Source: Imbricaverruca yamaguchii | Lineage: Eukaryota > Arthropoda > Thecostraca > Neoverrucidae | Direction: 5' to 3' | DNA: 64,000 nt | NCBI GenBank assembly: GCA_034440575.1 | Contig: JAOTOL010001638.1 | Span: 3,271,001-3,335,000, forward strand | Shown here: positions 23,221-34,348 of the stretch, one piece after another | Layout: every line of letters starts with the position of its first letter | Position numbering within the stretch: position 1 is the first letter of the stretch | The notes under the pieces: generated by a model | The model's input: the letters and a program-made list of their open reading frames with translations, nothing else | Databases searched by the model: none | What the model was told of the DNA's origin: nothing | Translations under genes and position numbers: made by a program

Positions 23221-23316
23221 CATTGCTCTCCCGTGGTTATGAACTCGGGCTAGTTATATAATTGTGCGGATTCACGTGTGGCTTATGTCGCAAATTAGAC
23301 AACTTCCATTCAGCCA

Positions 23317-23362
23317 TTAACCCGCGCCGTCTTTCCTGTCAAATCCTCCCTCCGTCTCAGGA
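23317..23362 (-). mobile_element. Isolated family A terminus
   Basis: TTAACCCGCGCCGTCT followed by about 30 bp of family A end sequence, then loss of homology. It is a solo end left by truncation or by insertion of the family F block just downstream. Confidence 0.7.
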
Positions 23363-23399
23363 GGAAATCGGACACACGGAAGAAGTTAAATACTTGATA

Positions 23400-24240
23400 C
23401 ATCCGGAACAGCAATGCGGCAGCCTAAATTAAAACCAGCGATGAGAGCACCGTCCGAGCAGGTCATGACGGATTTCCTGGGGAGCCCCTAGTCGTATAGG
23501 ATACGAGTACTTGCTATCAGAAAGCCTGCATACAAGCATAGATTTGACCCTCATATTCCTATTACCCTCAATCATTGCAGACACGCCGGACCTACGACAT
23601 CCTTAAAATTATTTCGAAATCCCAACATCATGATATCGTACGGCAAGCCCCGTCGAATTCCACCCACATAATGCTAATTGAAGCCATAGCCACGAAACGC
23701 GAAGACACTGAAAATTAAGCTAATCTTTGACCTCGAGGCTTCATCTGACATGTCCGGGGCTGAAATGCTACTCCGGAGATGCCCACGGGCTATCTCTTGA
23801 TACGAATCATGCGCAGCTTTGGAAGAAAACGAAGAAACGTGGGGCGAGACAATAAATGAGTTCGACCTTTCACTTTGAAAATTAACATGATTCCTGAATA
23901 GTTTGATAGAGTACGACACGGCACGTCGAATGACTACTTGATGAGAGTTGAAGACATTGCGACGAGGCGCGAGGACTTCGAACCATTTATGCTAATCTTT
24001 GGCCTTGTGGTTTGACATTGACATGTCCCGGTTTGAAACTTTACTTCAGGTGCACCACGGACCATTGCTTGGTATCAGATATGGGTAGGCTAGGGTGAAG
24101 AAAAGAAATGCGAGGCGACCATCGAAGTCGGTTTGACTTTCGACTTTGGAAATTTGTTCTATTTGGTAGCATTCACGTCTCTCACTGACTTGACATGTTA
24201 CAGATGGCATCGGTCCATGTCCAGTAATGTATATCTGATT
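23400..24240 (-). repeat. Family F block, inverted relative to 18.7-20.2 kb
   Basis: Reverse complement of about 19430-20235. The match includes the AGCGATGAGAGCACCGTCC segment near 23440 and the ACGAAACGCGA...TGACATGTCC segment near 23695-23755. Several hundred base pairs can be aligned by eye with scattered substitutions and indels. Confidence 0.75.
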
Positions 24241-24420
24241 CAGTTTTGCAAAGGCTAAGTAATGCCGTTTTCCACGTTATTTTACCGTACTGAATTCGTC
24301 CAATGAAGACTGTCTGATATAGTTTAACGAGGGTTATCAAATACCCTTTGCTCCATCAACAAAGCGGGTCCAGTTTTAAAGATAGCATGAGGTATAATCT
24401 GGTAAAACCGGACGAATTGT

Positions 24421-24715
24421 GGGTCGGTGTCTTCTAGCCGTACCGTGCGAGTTGCGTGTTGGTGTGGTCAGTGTTGTCTGGTCGTACCGTGCGAGCTGTG
24501 TGTTGGTGTGGTCGGTGTCGTCTGACCGTACCGTGCGAGCTGTGTGTTAGTGTGGTCGGTGTCGTCTGACCGTACCGTGCGAGCTGTGTGTTGGTGTGGT
24601 CGGTGTTGTCTGGCCATACCGTGCGAGTTGTGTGTTGTTGTGGTCGGTGTCGTCTGGCCGTATCGTGCGAGTTGTGTGTTGTTGTGGTAGGTGTTATCTG
24701 GCCGTGCCATGTGAC
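24421..24715. repeat. 44-bp minisatellite, about 6.5 copies
   Basis: CGTGCGA recurs at 24444, 24488, 24532, 24576, 24620 and 24664, exactly 44 bp apart each time. The unit carries GTGTGTTGGTGTGGTCGGTG. Since 44 is not a multiple of 3, a reading frame cycles through three different peptides before repeating. Confidence 0.95.
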
Positions 24716-24990
24716 CGGCGACGTCTGGTCGCCACCGTCTAACCCTTCTGTGTCGCCACCAGGAGCTGAACTGGGTCCAGCTGCTGGTGCGGCAGCCGGA
24801 TACTGCATGCAGCGGTTCTCGTCCGGGGTTGGCATCACCATGATCCGAGTGGTGTCTGACATTTTGGGCCGGATAACGTCTGGGCGAAATGGTGACCATG
24901 GTGGTTGCTGATGCATGTAATCATGGTGGTGGCTGGTATCTGCCACGGCCTTGACTGTGGTACGACTGTGGCTACGACTGGTACAGGGTG
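24716..24990 (-). CDS. Candidate coding exon next to the 44-bp minisatellite
   Basis: Minus-strand open frame whose non-repetitive half (about 24990 down to 24716) reads like real protein. It is a His/Pro/Met-rich, disordered-looking segment containing RPKMSDTTRIMVMPTPDENR and an Ala/Pro/Gly stretch, and the frame then runs into the minisatellite. A possible 3' splice site (CACCCTGTACCAG, minus strand) lies just upstream near 24986. No domain is recognisable. If real, the minisatellite would encode a variable-length Thr/His/Gln/Arg-rich tail. Confidence 0.3.
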
Positions 24991-25194
24991 CAGTGAATAG
25001 TAGAGACCGGTGGCGACTGAGTCGACTGTGGTGACTGGAGAAGCAACGGGATAAGCGTAAATGCTGTGCGGTGTGCCGGAGAGGGACTCGTTGAAGTTCG
25101 ATACATTGAAGTATACGTTGGTAAGAGCAAATTTAGGCGCAATGACTAAAAGTGATCTGTTTTTGTCATCAGCTCATGTTTACGTAATATGACT

Positions 25195-25830
25195 ATGACG
25201 TAATATAACTATGATAACGTATAATTTCAGGAAGGGTAGTTTTGGGTTCAGATCAACACGGGAATTCATTTGAGAAGAAGCATGACCGCACTCGCTTCGA
25301 TCTCCATTTTGGTGCATGTTCTCACCCCATGTATTGGGTGAGAACATGGATGCACCCGGGAAATTTCCCCGGAAATGCAAGTGTCGGAGGTGTAGTTACC
25401 CGCGTACCAAAAATCAGATAAATCGCATGGGCCGGTCATATCGCACCCATTAACCTCCCTGCTAAACCCTATGGAGAACAATGCATTGCGTTAAAAAACG
25501 AATCCATGAGTATGAACTAAAACATTGGCAACGCATAATATCCGGAAAGGTAGTTTGAGCTCAGCTTGACACGGGAAATGACATGGGGTTAAGGACGACC
25601 GCATTCGCTCAGATCTGCATTTTGGTGTATGTTCTCACCCCATCTATTGGGTGAAAATATCGATGTACCTGGGAAATTTACTCGGAAATGCTAGGGTCGG
25701 AGGTATGGTTGCTGGCATACCAAAAACTCAGAGAAATCGCAGGGGCCGGTCATATCGAACACATTGGCCTCCATGCTAAAACCTATGGCGAATAATGCAT
25801 TGCGTCAAAAACCGAATCATATGTAATGAG
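25195..25830 (-). repeat. Family E block, inverted, two units
   Basis: Two reverse-oriented units of about 314 bp (homologous points at about 25411 and 25725), matching 22340-23065. One unit contains a short palindrome, ATGTTCTCACCC...GGGTGAGAACAT, at about 25316-25347. Confidence 0.75.
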
Positions 25831-26197
25831 CCAAAAAGTACGGTGTAAAGCAATTAGCAATGTGCAGTTTTGGACTCTGCGTACTAAGGCGTGTTTTTTT
25901 CATATACTGTGTGGTTTGTTTGGTTGAAGGTTTGGACTTTGTGGTGGTAATTTAAATTTTAGGTTATAATTATCTTTGGAAGATATACCAAGGCATGCAC
26001 GAAACTTTGGAGACTACCATGGTGCTCAGTAGGTTAAGATGCATGCTATGTTATAGTTTAAACGTTTTTGAAGGGGCCGCTATTATGGGCTGAACGTGGG
26101 CTGAGCGTGGGCTGACCGTGGGCTGTCTTGACACACGTCATTTGTATGGTATATGTAAGGTTTCTTGTCAACAATCCTAATAACACGCTTCTGCAAC
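25831..26197. other. No recognisable feature; short direct repeats
   Basis: Contains four copies of GGGCTGA-(A/G)CGTG at 26088-26122; otherwise nothing seen. Confidence 0.4.
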
Positions 26198-27037
26198 TTA
26201 ACCCGTTCCGTCTCGGGGCGTCTTCAACCGCCCCCTTAGGTTTTTTTCACAGACAGTGGACGAACAGCGCGCGGCAGTGCGCCAAAATTTGGCATACCTT
26301 TTCCCACATCAATTTGGCACGCTGTTTCAAAATTTTGAAGTCAGCTCATATAGGGTCAACGAGTTCGTCAAGGGCAAGTGAGGTCACCTCCACAAAAGTT
26401 CAACCAGTCGTCACCCTTTAACGGATACAGATATTTTAATGAAACTTTCAGTGTTTGCTTATGTCTAGGGATGCAATAAAACGTACTTGTGGAATGTTTA
26501 ATCTTTTTCGTTTTTGACTACATATAAGTTTTGCGTATTTGCCAACTTGCTGTTCAAATAGAGGATTCTGGCTAAAGTAAGCATTTTTGATTAGGGAAAG
26601 TTGACTTCCAACAACGTTGCTCGGTTTGCTCTATCCATTAGAAAATGAAAATTAACGAAAATTTGAAAACTCAAAATTTTGAAATTTCCAAAAAATACAT
26701 GTTTTAGGGGGCAGAAATTAAAGACCTGGTCGATTTTGCCGTCCTTTTCTCATTCCAGATAAATTTCGTTTTTTTCTTCATTTATCCCGAAAATGAAGTG
26801 CCCAGAGCCAAAAACATGTAAGTCGTGAAAAGTTGTGAAAATTTGGCCCCCTGGTGACGTCATTTTCGGGGGGAAAGTTGTTTTGGGGTTGGAGCAGGAC
26901 CCTACTCGTCGAGCGCTTTACGATGATCCCTCTTTCGTTTTCGTGCGATGCTTAGTTTGGATTTTAGAGGGGGTTACCAACCCTCCCACCCCCCGATATG
27001 GTTGTGAGGATCTGACCGGAAAGACGTTGCGGGTTAA
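26198..27037 (+). mobile_element. Family A element, copy A4 (840 bp)
   Basis: Bounded by TTAA at 26198-26201 and 27034-27037. Termini are CCCGTTCCGTCT and AGACGTTGCGGG. TGACGTCA lies at 26855-26862. Together with A5 it forms a large inverted repeat. Confidence 0.92.
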
Positions 27038-27095
27038 TAATCTTCTCGAGCTTAGAGTGGTACGTATTTCCCCAGACAACAGCGCAGTAATTTAG

Positions 27096-27802
27096 ATATG
27101 TCCACGCTCCAAAACACTTTCCCCCCAAAAGTGACGTCATCAGAGACTAGATTTTAACGACTTTTCACGACTTACATTACATTTTTGATTCTGGGGAGTT
27201 CATTTTGGGGATACATGAAAAACCAAATTTATTTGGAATGAGGAAATGGCAGCGTATTCGACCAGGGCTAAAACTTGTTTGCCACCCAACAAATACAAAT
27301 TCCATTTTTTGAAATTTTGAAACTTTGAGTTTTCAAGTTTTATTTAATTTTCCTTTTCCAATAAGTAGGGCAGACCGAGAACCGTTGGAAGTCAACTTGC
27401 CCTAATATAAAATGCTTATTTTAGCCAGAATCCTGTATTTGATCTGCAAGTTGGCAAATACGCAAAATGTGTATGTAGTCAAAAACGAAAAAAAAAATGA
27501 AAAATTAAACTGGTACGTTTCGTTGCATCCGTAAAGACATGCAAACGCTGGAAGTTTTATTAAAATATCTGTATGCGTTAAAGCGTGACGACTGGTTGAA
27601 CTTTTTTGGAGGTGACCTCACTTGACCTTGACTAACTCCTTGACCCTAGATAACCTGACCTAAAGATTTTGAATCAGCATGTCAAATTAATGTGGGAATA
27701 GGTATGCCAAATTTGGGCGCGCTGCCGCACCCCGTTCGTCCGCTATCCGCGAAAAACCTGAGGGGGGAGGTTGAAGACCCTCCCCGAGACGGGACGGGTT
27801 AA
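27096..27802 (-). mobile_element. Family A element, copy A5 (truncated)
   Basis: Reverse-oriented copy with an intact end (GACGGGACGGGTTAA, 27788-27802) and a truncated start near 27096, so it lacks the terminal 130 bp or so. TGACGTCA lies at 27132-27139. Confidence 0.88.
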
Positions 27803-28583
27803 GATGTCCGCGAGATGCGTGTCTTGCATCAAGAATATTATCGCTGGCACTGAACGGAGTCACATGCTTTTCTTCGACAGCACAGCATGATTAAATCACA
27901 ATCGACATGATTGGCGCCACTAGAAAGTCCAATGCAAGCCCCCAGTAAGTGATGTGATCCTCAAATGAGTCACGAACTCAACCGCTAGCAATTGTGAACT
28001 CTACTGAAGGCCATTTGTGGCAATCTGTATCATAGCTTAGATGATCCTAAGCACACTCATGGAAGTTACTCTGCAAGTTGGTGCAAAACCACATGTGACA
28101 AATATGGCTGCGTTCACAACAAACATCTTGCGCTGTATGACCGAAGCAGTCGAAGCGCCCCTAAGCCCAAATAACACAACAAACATCTTGAGAAGAAATT
28201 TGGTGAGTATTCCCGAGATCAGGTTCCATTGAGGACGAGTCTGGATACGTCTGCATTCTTTTTTTGTAGACAGTAGTTGTGTTGAAAGCACAGCATGTGG
28301 CCGCATTGCCCGCCGCCTGATCTCCGAACACAAATGTTCTCCCAGGCGAGCATGATAACCTGCCACCTTATTGAACGCCATAGATGATCTTCCATTCCAT
28401 TGGACGCTGAAGAGTAAAAAACACAGATACTTCGAGTTCATAGAAACTGTCCGTGATAGAGAGTACCCATGTGCAGATTCGTCTGATTCGTGATCAGAGC
28501 TCCCAGTCATTTCAATAGGACTATTTTGGTGCCTGAATTGGATAAAATGTGTCATTTTGTCGGACTGCTGTGCCACTTTCCCG
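27803..28583 (-). repeat. Segment duplicated at 47.89-48.61 kb (inverted)
   Basis: From 27803 to about 28566 this is the reverse complement of 47893-48605, at high identity. This copy contains the SINE-tail insertion at 28131-28174, which the other lacks. The minus-strand 179-codon frame (28576-28037) is open here, but its counterpart at 48 kb has a stop (TTA to TGA, near 48050). Most differences between the two frames change amino acids, so selection on the protein is unlikely. Confidence 0.85.
28115..28190 (+). mobile_element. SINE-tail-only micro-insertion with 16-bp target duplication
   Basis: A 44-bp insert (28131-28174) beginning CGCTGTATGACC and ending AAATAA lies between perfect direct repeats CACAACAAACATCTTG (28115-28130 and 28175-28190). 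The paralogous locus at 48278-48293 has the site once and no insert, an empty site. Confidence 0.93.
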
Positions 28584-28607
28584 TCCCCCCGAGACGGGAC
28601 GGGTTGA
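28584..28607 (-). mobile_element. Isolated family A terminus
   Basis: CCCCGAGACGGGACGGGTTGA matches the end of A5 with the final TTAA changed to TTGA. Only about 24 bp remain. Confidence 0.6.
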
Positions 28608-29764
28608 AGCGCATTTTGATGAAAGTTTCCTCCTTTCCAACTATGAAGCCTTTGTCAACTCAATTTGCTTATGAATTAACATGCATTATTAATGCAATTT
28701 TCTCCCTGGAGTGCATATACATTGGAGTATTCTTTCTGCACGGTCACATCCTAGACCATCAATCTTATTAATTTGAGGTGCACTGTGTGCATCAGCTGGT
28801 TCACAAAGACACATGACCCATAAAGGAAGAGGCACACTGAAAACACTTGGGAGGAAAATTGGACCAACAGCAGTGCAAAGGATGCTATTAAGAAGATGGT
28901 GTATATTAACAAGTATGGTGCATTTTTTCCGAAAGCATATAATTTCAGCATTTGCTACAAATACCTGTTTGTAATGCTGGAGCATTAATCATATATTTGG
29001 TTTTCCCTTATTCCAACATCGTTTGAGAAAAAAAATGGTACAAATACTTGGTAGTAAGGTTGGAGCATTAATCATATGTGTGATTTTCCCTTATTCTAAA
29101 ATGGTGGGGAAAAGGGGGCTGAAACATGTCTGTGTACATTCATACCAATGTTATAAGCTTCAGTACACTGCGTGTTCAACTTTAGTTGAATTCCAAATGG
29201 AGTTTCATCACCTCATGGAGGGAGTTGGTCACCCTGTGGCCTCACTCTGGGATACACTCATGGTCTCGACAGGCCTTCACGGCTGGTGCAGGGGCAAATT
29301 CAAGCTTTTTATCCGGATGTCTTCAAATGTTTGCTTGAAAAAACCAAGGAATCAACAACTATTTGCTGCAGTGTTTTGAGGTTGTAGGGGGAATTCTCCT
29401 ACTGTTCGCAACACCTTCCCTTCCCGAACAACAGAAACATCTATATTTCATGGGCTGTATTTTGCATTGGAGGTCTAAGTAAGACCCTCTGAGTGATTAA
29501 AACTCGAAATTCACACATCTCAGATAGAGTAGCGTGGACAGTGGCGTACCTAATATTTACATGCGGAAGCAAACGTATTTCAAGGTGCCTCAAGCAACAC
29601 TCATGCAAATAGTCGCCGGATTTCGACCGGTATATTTCGTAAGTAGCCATTATTATCTTATACTGAGATGAGTTGGAACAACTTAGTTTGGCACTACAAG
29701 ACGCCAAACCCATCACCATCGTTCCTTTCGAATGTACCGGCAAGTTTTCATAACTGAGACGGGC

Positions 29765-29765
<1 letters not shown>
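28608..29765. other. No recognisable feature
   Basis: About 1.1 kb. A 118-codon plus frame (29023-29379) has no domain; CATAATTAATCATAT-like local repeats lie near 28985 and 29068. Confidence 0.4.
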
Positions 29766-29861
<96 letters not shown>

Positions 29862-29862
29862 C
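29766..29862. repeat. Compound (TA)n-(TG)n microsatellite
   Basis: Perfect (TA)n to about 29835 followed by (TG)n. Overlapping frames of 60-154 codons are artefacts. Confidence 0.95.
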
Positions 29863-30410
29863 TTTTATTATTATGATTATTATACCGCATATTATTTGGA
29901 TGCAAAATTCATGAAGATAATGGGAAGCCGCGCATCGATAGGTCACATGCTCCGTGGTACCCCATGTTAATGAAAAGTCTAAAATTATTTGGGGATAGAG
30001 CAAACATTGAGGAGGCACTTGCCCCTCAAGAATATATCAAAGAACACCCCCTAGTCTGGACGCATGTGAATGAAAAATTGCAAACAATCCTGAAAACCAG
30101 CTGCAGGTTCCGTATCTGCACATTAGTGATAAGGGTGTGATATTCAAATTAGTATCGGTACCTCCACCGGTAGCCTAAATATAATGTTGGTGCATTTTCC
30201 TGGTCGGAGGGCTTCCACCTTCCCATGGAAGACACATGCCCCTAGTGCCCCCACCCTTGTTTACGACTCTGTACCGAGTGGGGAGGAATTATGTTGCAAC
30301 AGTTATCTCTTACATGCTCCTACCCCTCCGTCCCGGCCGTAATCTTCATTGGCCTGTCTCATCATGCTGCTACTACCCGTGGCACCGCGCGATTCCTGCG
30401 GCGCTCGACA
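29863..30410. other. Mostly nothing; possible weak family C fragment
   Basis: Sequence near 30190-30290 (CCATGGAAGACAC, CCCCTACC-type blocks) resembles family C body, but no terminus is found. Confidence 0.3.
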
Positions 30411-33400
30411 TGACATAAAGACATAAAGACATAAAAGATTAGTGCAACTCTGAGCCACAAGGGCCCTTCTTGGTTGCACTCTGTACACTGAACCAGTTGC
30501 CCACCAAATCTGCCAATCAGCCCTCCCTGTAATACTGAAAAGCAAGCCCTCTATTCTTATAATGATTGTCTATGCTGTTTTTAAAGATGTTCAATGTGCT
30601 GCTACTGACAATGTTTTCTGGCAGCTGGTTCCAGTGTTCCACTACCCTGTTGGTGAAGAAAGTTTGCCTTAACCTTGTTCTGCTGTGGTTAATTTTAATT
30701 TTTAATTTATGACCTCTAATTGCATCATTTCTGTTAAATTCAAACATTTCCCCAAGGTATCCCCTCTCCAGACCATTGACAAATTTAAAGACCTCGATGA
30801 GATCTCCTCTCAGCCTTCTATATCTAAGTGAAAACATATTCAATTTCTTCAATCTTTCCTCATATGCCAGGTTGCTTATGCCATTAACCATTTTTGTAGC
30901 CCTCTTTTGTACTCTCTCTCTAAAAGCCAACAATCTTTTTCATAGCTAGGAGACCAAGCTTGGATGCAGTATTCCAAATGTGGCCTGACGTATGCACAGT
31001 AAAGCTTCCTGATCACTTCCTCACTTCTGTATGATACATTCCTATTTATTGCCCCGAGCATTCTCAGTGCCTTCTTCCTGGCTTCCTTGGTCTGTTCTGA
31101 TGCCCCCAATTTTGTGTTTAGAATAACACCTAAATCCTTCTCCTGTTGAGTCACTGATAGCACTTGGCCACCCATCAAGTATGGAGCCTTCATATGCTGC
31201 TTACCTACGTGCATGATTTTGCACTTATCAAAGTTAAATTTCATTTGCCATTCTTCGGACCACTTCACAAGTTCGTCTAAGTCTTTTTGCAGCGAGATAT
31301 GCTCATCCTGACCTGTTATTGCCCTAAAGACCTTCAAATCATCTGCAAATTTCAAAACTTTACTGCTTAGGCCACTTTCAATGTTATTTACAAATATAAT
31401 GAACAGTAATGGCCCTAGGACTGACCCCTGGGGGACTCCACTAAGAACATTTTGCCATGATGACTTTGTACCATTTAGCATCACTCTTTGCTGTCTATCT
31501 GAAAGCCACAACTCTATCCATTTTAAGATGCTACCTGCAATACCATGGGACTGAAGCTGTATCATTAACCGTTTATGGGGTACCTTGTCAAAGGCCTTAC
31601 TAAAGTCAAGATATGCTACATCAACCTGATTTCCCTGATCAAATTGTTCTGTGGCGAAGTTCAAAAAGTCCAAGAGGTTTGTGAGACACGATCGTCCTTT
31701 TCTAAATCCATGTTGAGTATCTTGAATCAATCTGCTACCTTCCAGATAGCTAACTATTCTATCCTTGATAATTGATTCGAGTACCTTGCAGACTAGGGAT
31801 GTGAGACTTATTGGCCTATAGTTTTCAACTTTCCCTCTTTCTCCTTTCTTGAAAATAGGAACTACATTTGCCTTTTTCCAATCGGTTGGAATTTCATTAT
31901 GTGAAACTGATCTACAAAATATTATACTAAGTGGAAATGCCAGTTCCTTTTGAGTTTCCCGCAACACCCTAGCATAAATATCATCAGGTCCTGCTGCCTT
32001 ATTTGGCTTTATTATCCTGACATGATTGTAAACAACATCACTACCAATGAAATCAGCATCATTTGTCAGATCCCATGTAACTGAACTATGGTGTACGGTC
32101 GGCAGATTGGTCATATCTTCCAATGTAAACACTGATTTGAACTGCTTGCTCAGCTCCTCAACCATCTCACTATCCTCACCCAATGTAGTCCCGTTTACTT
32201 CCAGTGGACCAATTGTGCTAGAAACTTTACTCAGCTTGTAGAAACTAAAGAACTTTTTACTGTCCCCATTACAGTTTCTAGCTAAATCCAGTTCCTTTGC
32301 TCGCTTTGCTGCTCTGGTTTTTTGCTTCACAGTGTCTCTGGCTTTTCGATACGCCTTTAGATTAATGACATTTGAGGCTTCTTTAAAAACTCTAAATGCA
32401 GTTTTCTTAGCCCTAATTGCTTTTATCACGTCTGGTGTAAGCCATGCTGGCTTTCCTACCCTTCTTTTGCGTCTTTGCTTTTGGGGGACATGTCTAATCT
32501 GAGTTTCCTTTAAGTAAGATTTGAACTTTTCCCACATTTCACAGGCATTTAAATTGGAGAATTCTTCTTCCCATCTGATGGCACTTAAAGCCGCTCTCAT
32601 GCCGTTAAAGTCTGCTCTGTTGAAATTTGGAACCTTTACCAAATTATCCTTGATAATTTCCCCTACATGTGCCTTGAATCTAACTATGTAATGGTCACTT
32701 TTTCCCAGAGTTTCGCCTACAGTCAAGTCTTGAACCAAGTCACTTAAATCCGAGAATACAAGGTCCAAGAATGAACCATGCCTGGTAGGTTCCGATACAA
32801 ACTGGTGTAAGAACAGGTCCTCTTCAAGGCATTTCCTGAACATTTTGCATGATGGGGAGCCAACATCAGCACCTTCACAACCTTCCAGATTAAAGTCACC
32901 GAGAATAAGGCACTTCCTCTCAAAGCTTCCACCGACTTCCCCACAAATCACCTTGTCAAACTCCAGTTGCTGAGAATGTGGCAGGGTTCCTGATCGGTAG
33001 AAAGCTCCTATCCTAAGAGTATTGCTGTTGCCTTTTCCCACAGTGACATCAAGCCAAATGGACTCCACAGACACATTTTTATCCCCACCTGCTACTTTTT
33101 GAGAACTGAATAAGCTATTCACATAGAGCATTACACCACCCCCTTTCATTGCTGGACCCCTATTGCACGAAAACATATTGTATCCCTGGATCTCATAGTC
33201 CTGTAAGTTATCTCCAAAATATCCTTCACTGACCCATGCCTCCGTAATGCAAACAAAATCCGGTTCCTCCTCAGCAACATAACACTTGAACTCATCAAAT
33301 TTGGAACGGATACTCTGAGCATTAAACATCATACACTTAACAAATGCTCCATAACCACCTTTGGCTTTTTCATATTGAGGAGTTCTTTTATCACTAGATG

Positions 33401-33541
33401 AACTATAACTCTGTCCCCTTGAGTTGCTGCTGTCCCTATTTGCAGACTTTGAGGTTCTATTGCCTTGGCTGACACTATTGGAATATTCCTGAGTTGGCAA
33501 TGCAATTTCATCCCTCCCCACCCCATTTCCTAGTTTCCCTG
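30411..33541 (-). mobile_element. CR1-like LINE, nearly intact
   Basis: Non-LTR retrotransposon read right to left. The pol frame runs from about 33521 to 30517 with one frameshift. The 3' UTR is short and ends in about three ATGTCTTT units (30412-30436). Octamer-type 3' tails are typical of CR1/L3-group LINEs. The 5' end near 33541 is probably truncated, since no upstream ORF1 is found. No long target duplication is visible. Confidence 0.9.
30517..33521 (-). pseudogene. LINE endonuclease-reverse transcriptase, single 2-bp frameshift
   Basis: Codes for the protein that nicks target DNA and copies the element's RNA. An apurinic-type endonuclease domain spans about residues 60-290, with N-A-Q-S-I near its start, a GDFNLE motif and SDHY at the end. 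The reverse transcriptase follows, with YRPISLTS, AFDKVPH, GVPQGSVLGPLLF and the catalytic FADD at residues 725-728. The C-terminal RRLRGDLIEVFK and VVEHWNQLP blocks are typical of the CR1-like group. The frame is open for 881 codons from 33521, then shifts near 30913-30920. There the run TCTCTCTCT has gained 2 bp relative to the frame that continues to the stop at 30517. The open frame begins at GTG, so the true start is either lost or internal. Confidence 0.9.
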
Positions 33542-34010
33542 AAGGACATGCTCATATACTTTGCCTAACATGAATGTAATCAGTGTGGATTCCAGCGACA
33601 AGTACTAGTGCTAGGGGAAAATAATGCTCATATTCGAGGACAAAATTCTCCAAGCTTTTAAATGAACCTGGTTTTGTCCAATTTTTGTGGTATTTAAGAT
33701 CGGAAATATTGTGTGGAAATAACGTAAGTTTGACTGGAGCGCCTACGGGACTGAACAATTGTCTGGCCCATGTGACGTCACCGGTTGCCAAACGATATTG
33801 GAGGGCCCCGATCTGACTAAGGAATAATGAAACTGCTGATTTTGTCAACTCTTGCTGCAAGCAGAACTTAAACAGAACCATCGAACCATCGAATGCGTCA
33901 GCATCTACTATGCTACCATATTGACCTTCAAAACAATTATGAAAATACCTTTAAAATTGGAGATTCATTCACCCGGAGCGCTATTATCAAAGTCACCGTA
34001 TTTTAAATTA
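33542..34010. other. No recognisable feature
   Basis: Nothing seen apart from one TGACGTCA palindrome near 33774, outside family A. Confidence 0.4.
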
Positions 34011-34348
34011 GTTTACTTCTGTTGGGTTCGGGGGCAAAAAGACATGATGGCCCCCTTTGAGGCGCTTCGGGGGAGTCATGATCGGAATCCCCCCCCCCTT
34101 GGATCCTCCAGTGCCCATAGCAATGACAAGCCAATCCACGCAAAACCAGAGAATTTGATATTTTGACCTTATTTGATCTCGAAAATATTGACCTACAGTC
34201 ATGAAATCTGCACACAATAGAGTTTATTATCGTACCCATGCACCCTGCCAATTTCGTTGCTCCAGCTATCATAGGAGACGAGATCTTACGGGGCAGAACC
34301 CGCCCCCTCCAGTGCACGTAATTTTCAGAGGCTCTCCATAACGCGTGC
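34011..34348 (-). mobile_element. Family B fragment joined to a poly-G-rich element end
   Basis: 34112-34348 is the reverse-oriented left part of family B (TGACAAGCCAATCCACGCAA, then CTCCAGTGCACGTAATTTTC). 34011-34111 is a different piece ending in GGATCCTCCAGTG beside a C run, like the ends of GGCGGATCCAG-type elements. The junction suggests insertion or recombination inside B. Confidence 0.7.

Noticed and set aside
29441..30018. Minus-strand frames of 101-154 codons
   Set aside because: Mostly (TA)n/(TG)n translation, with unremarkable flanking sequence.
30411..33560. Long target-site duplication for the LINE
   Set aside because: Only ATGTC is shared at the two ends, which is too short to claim.
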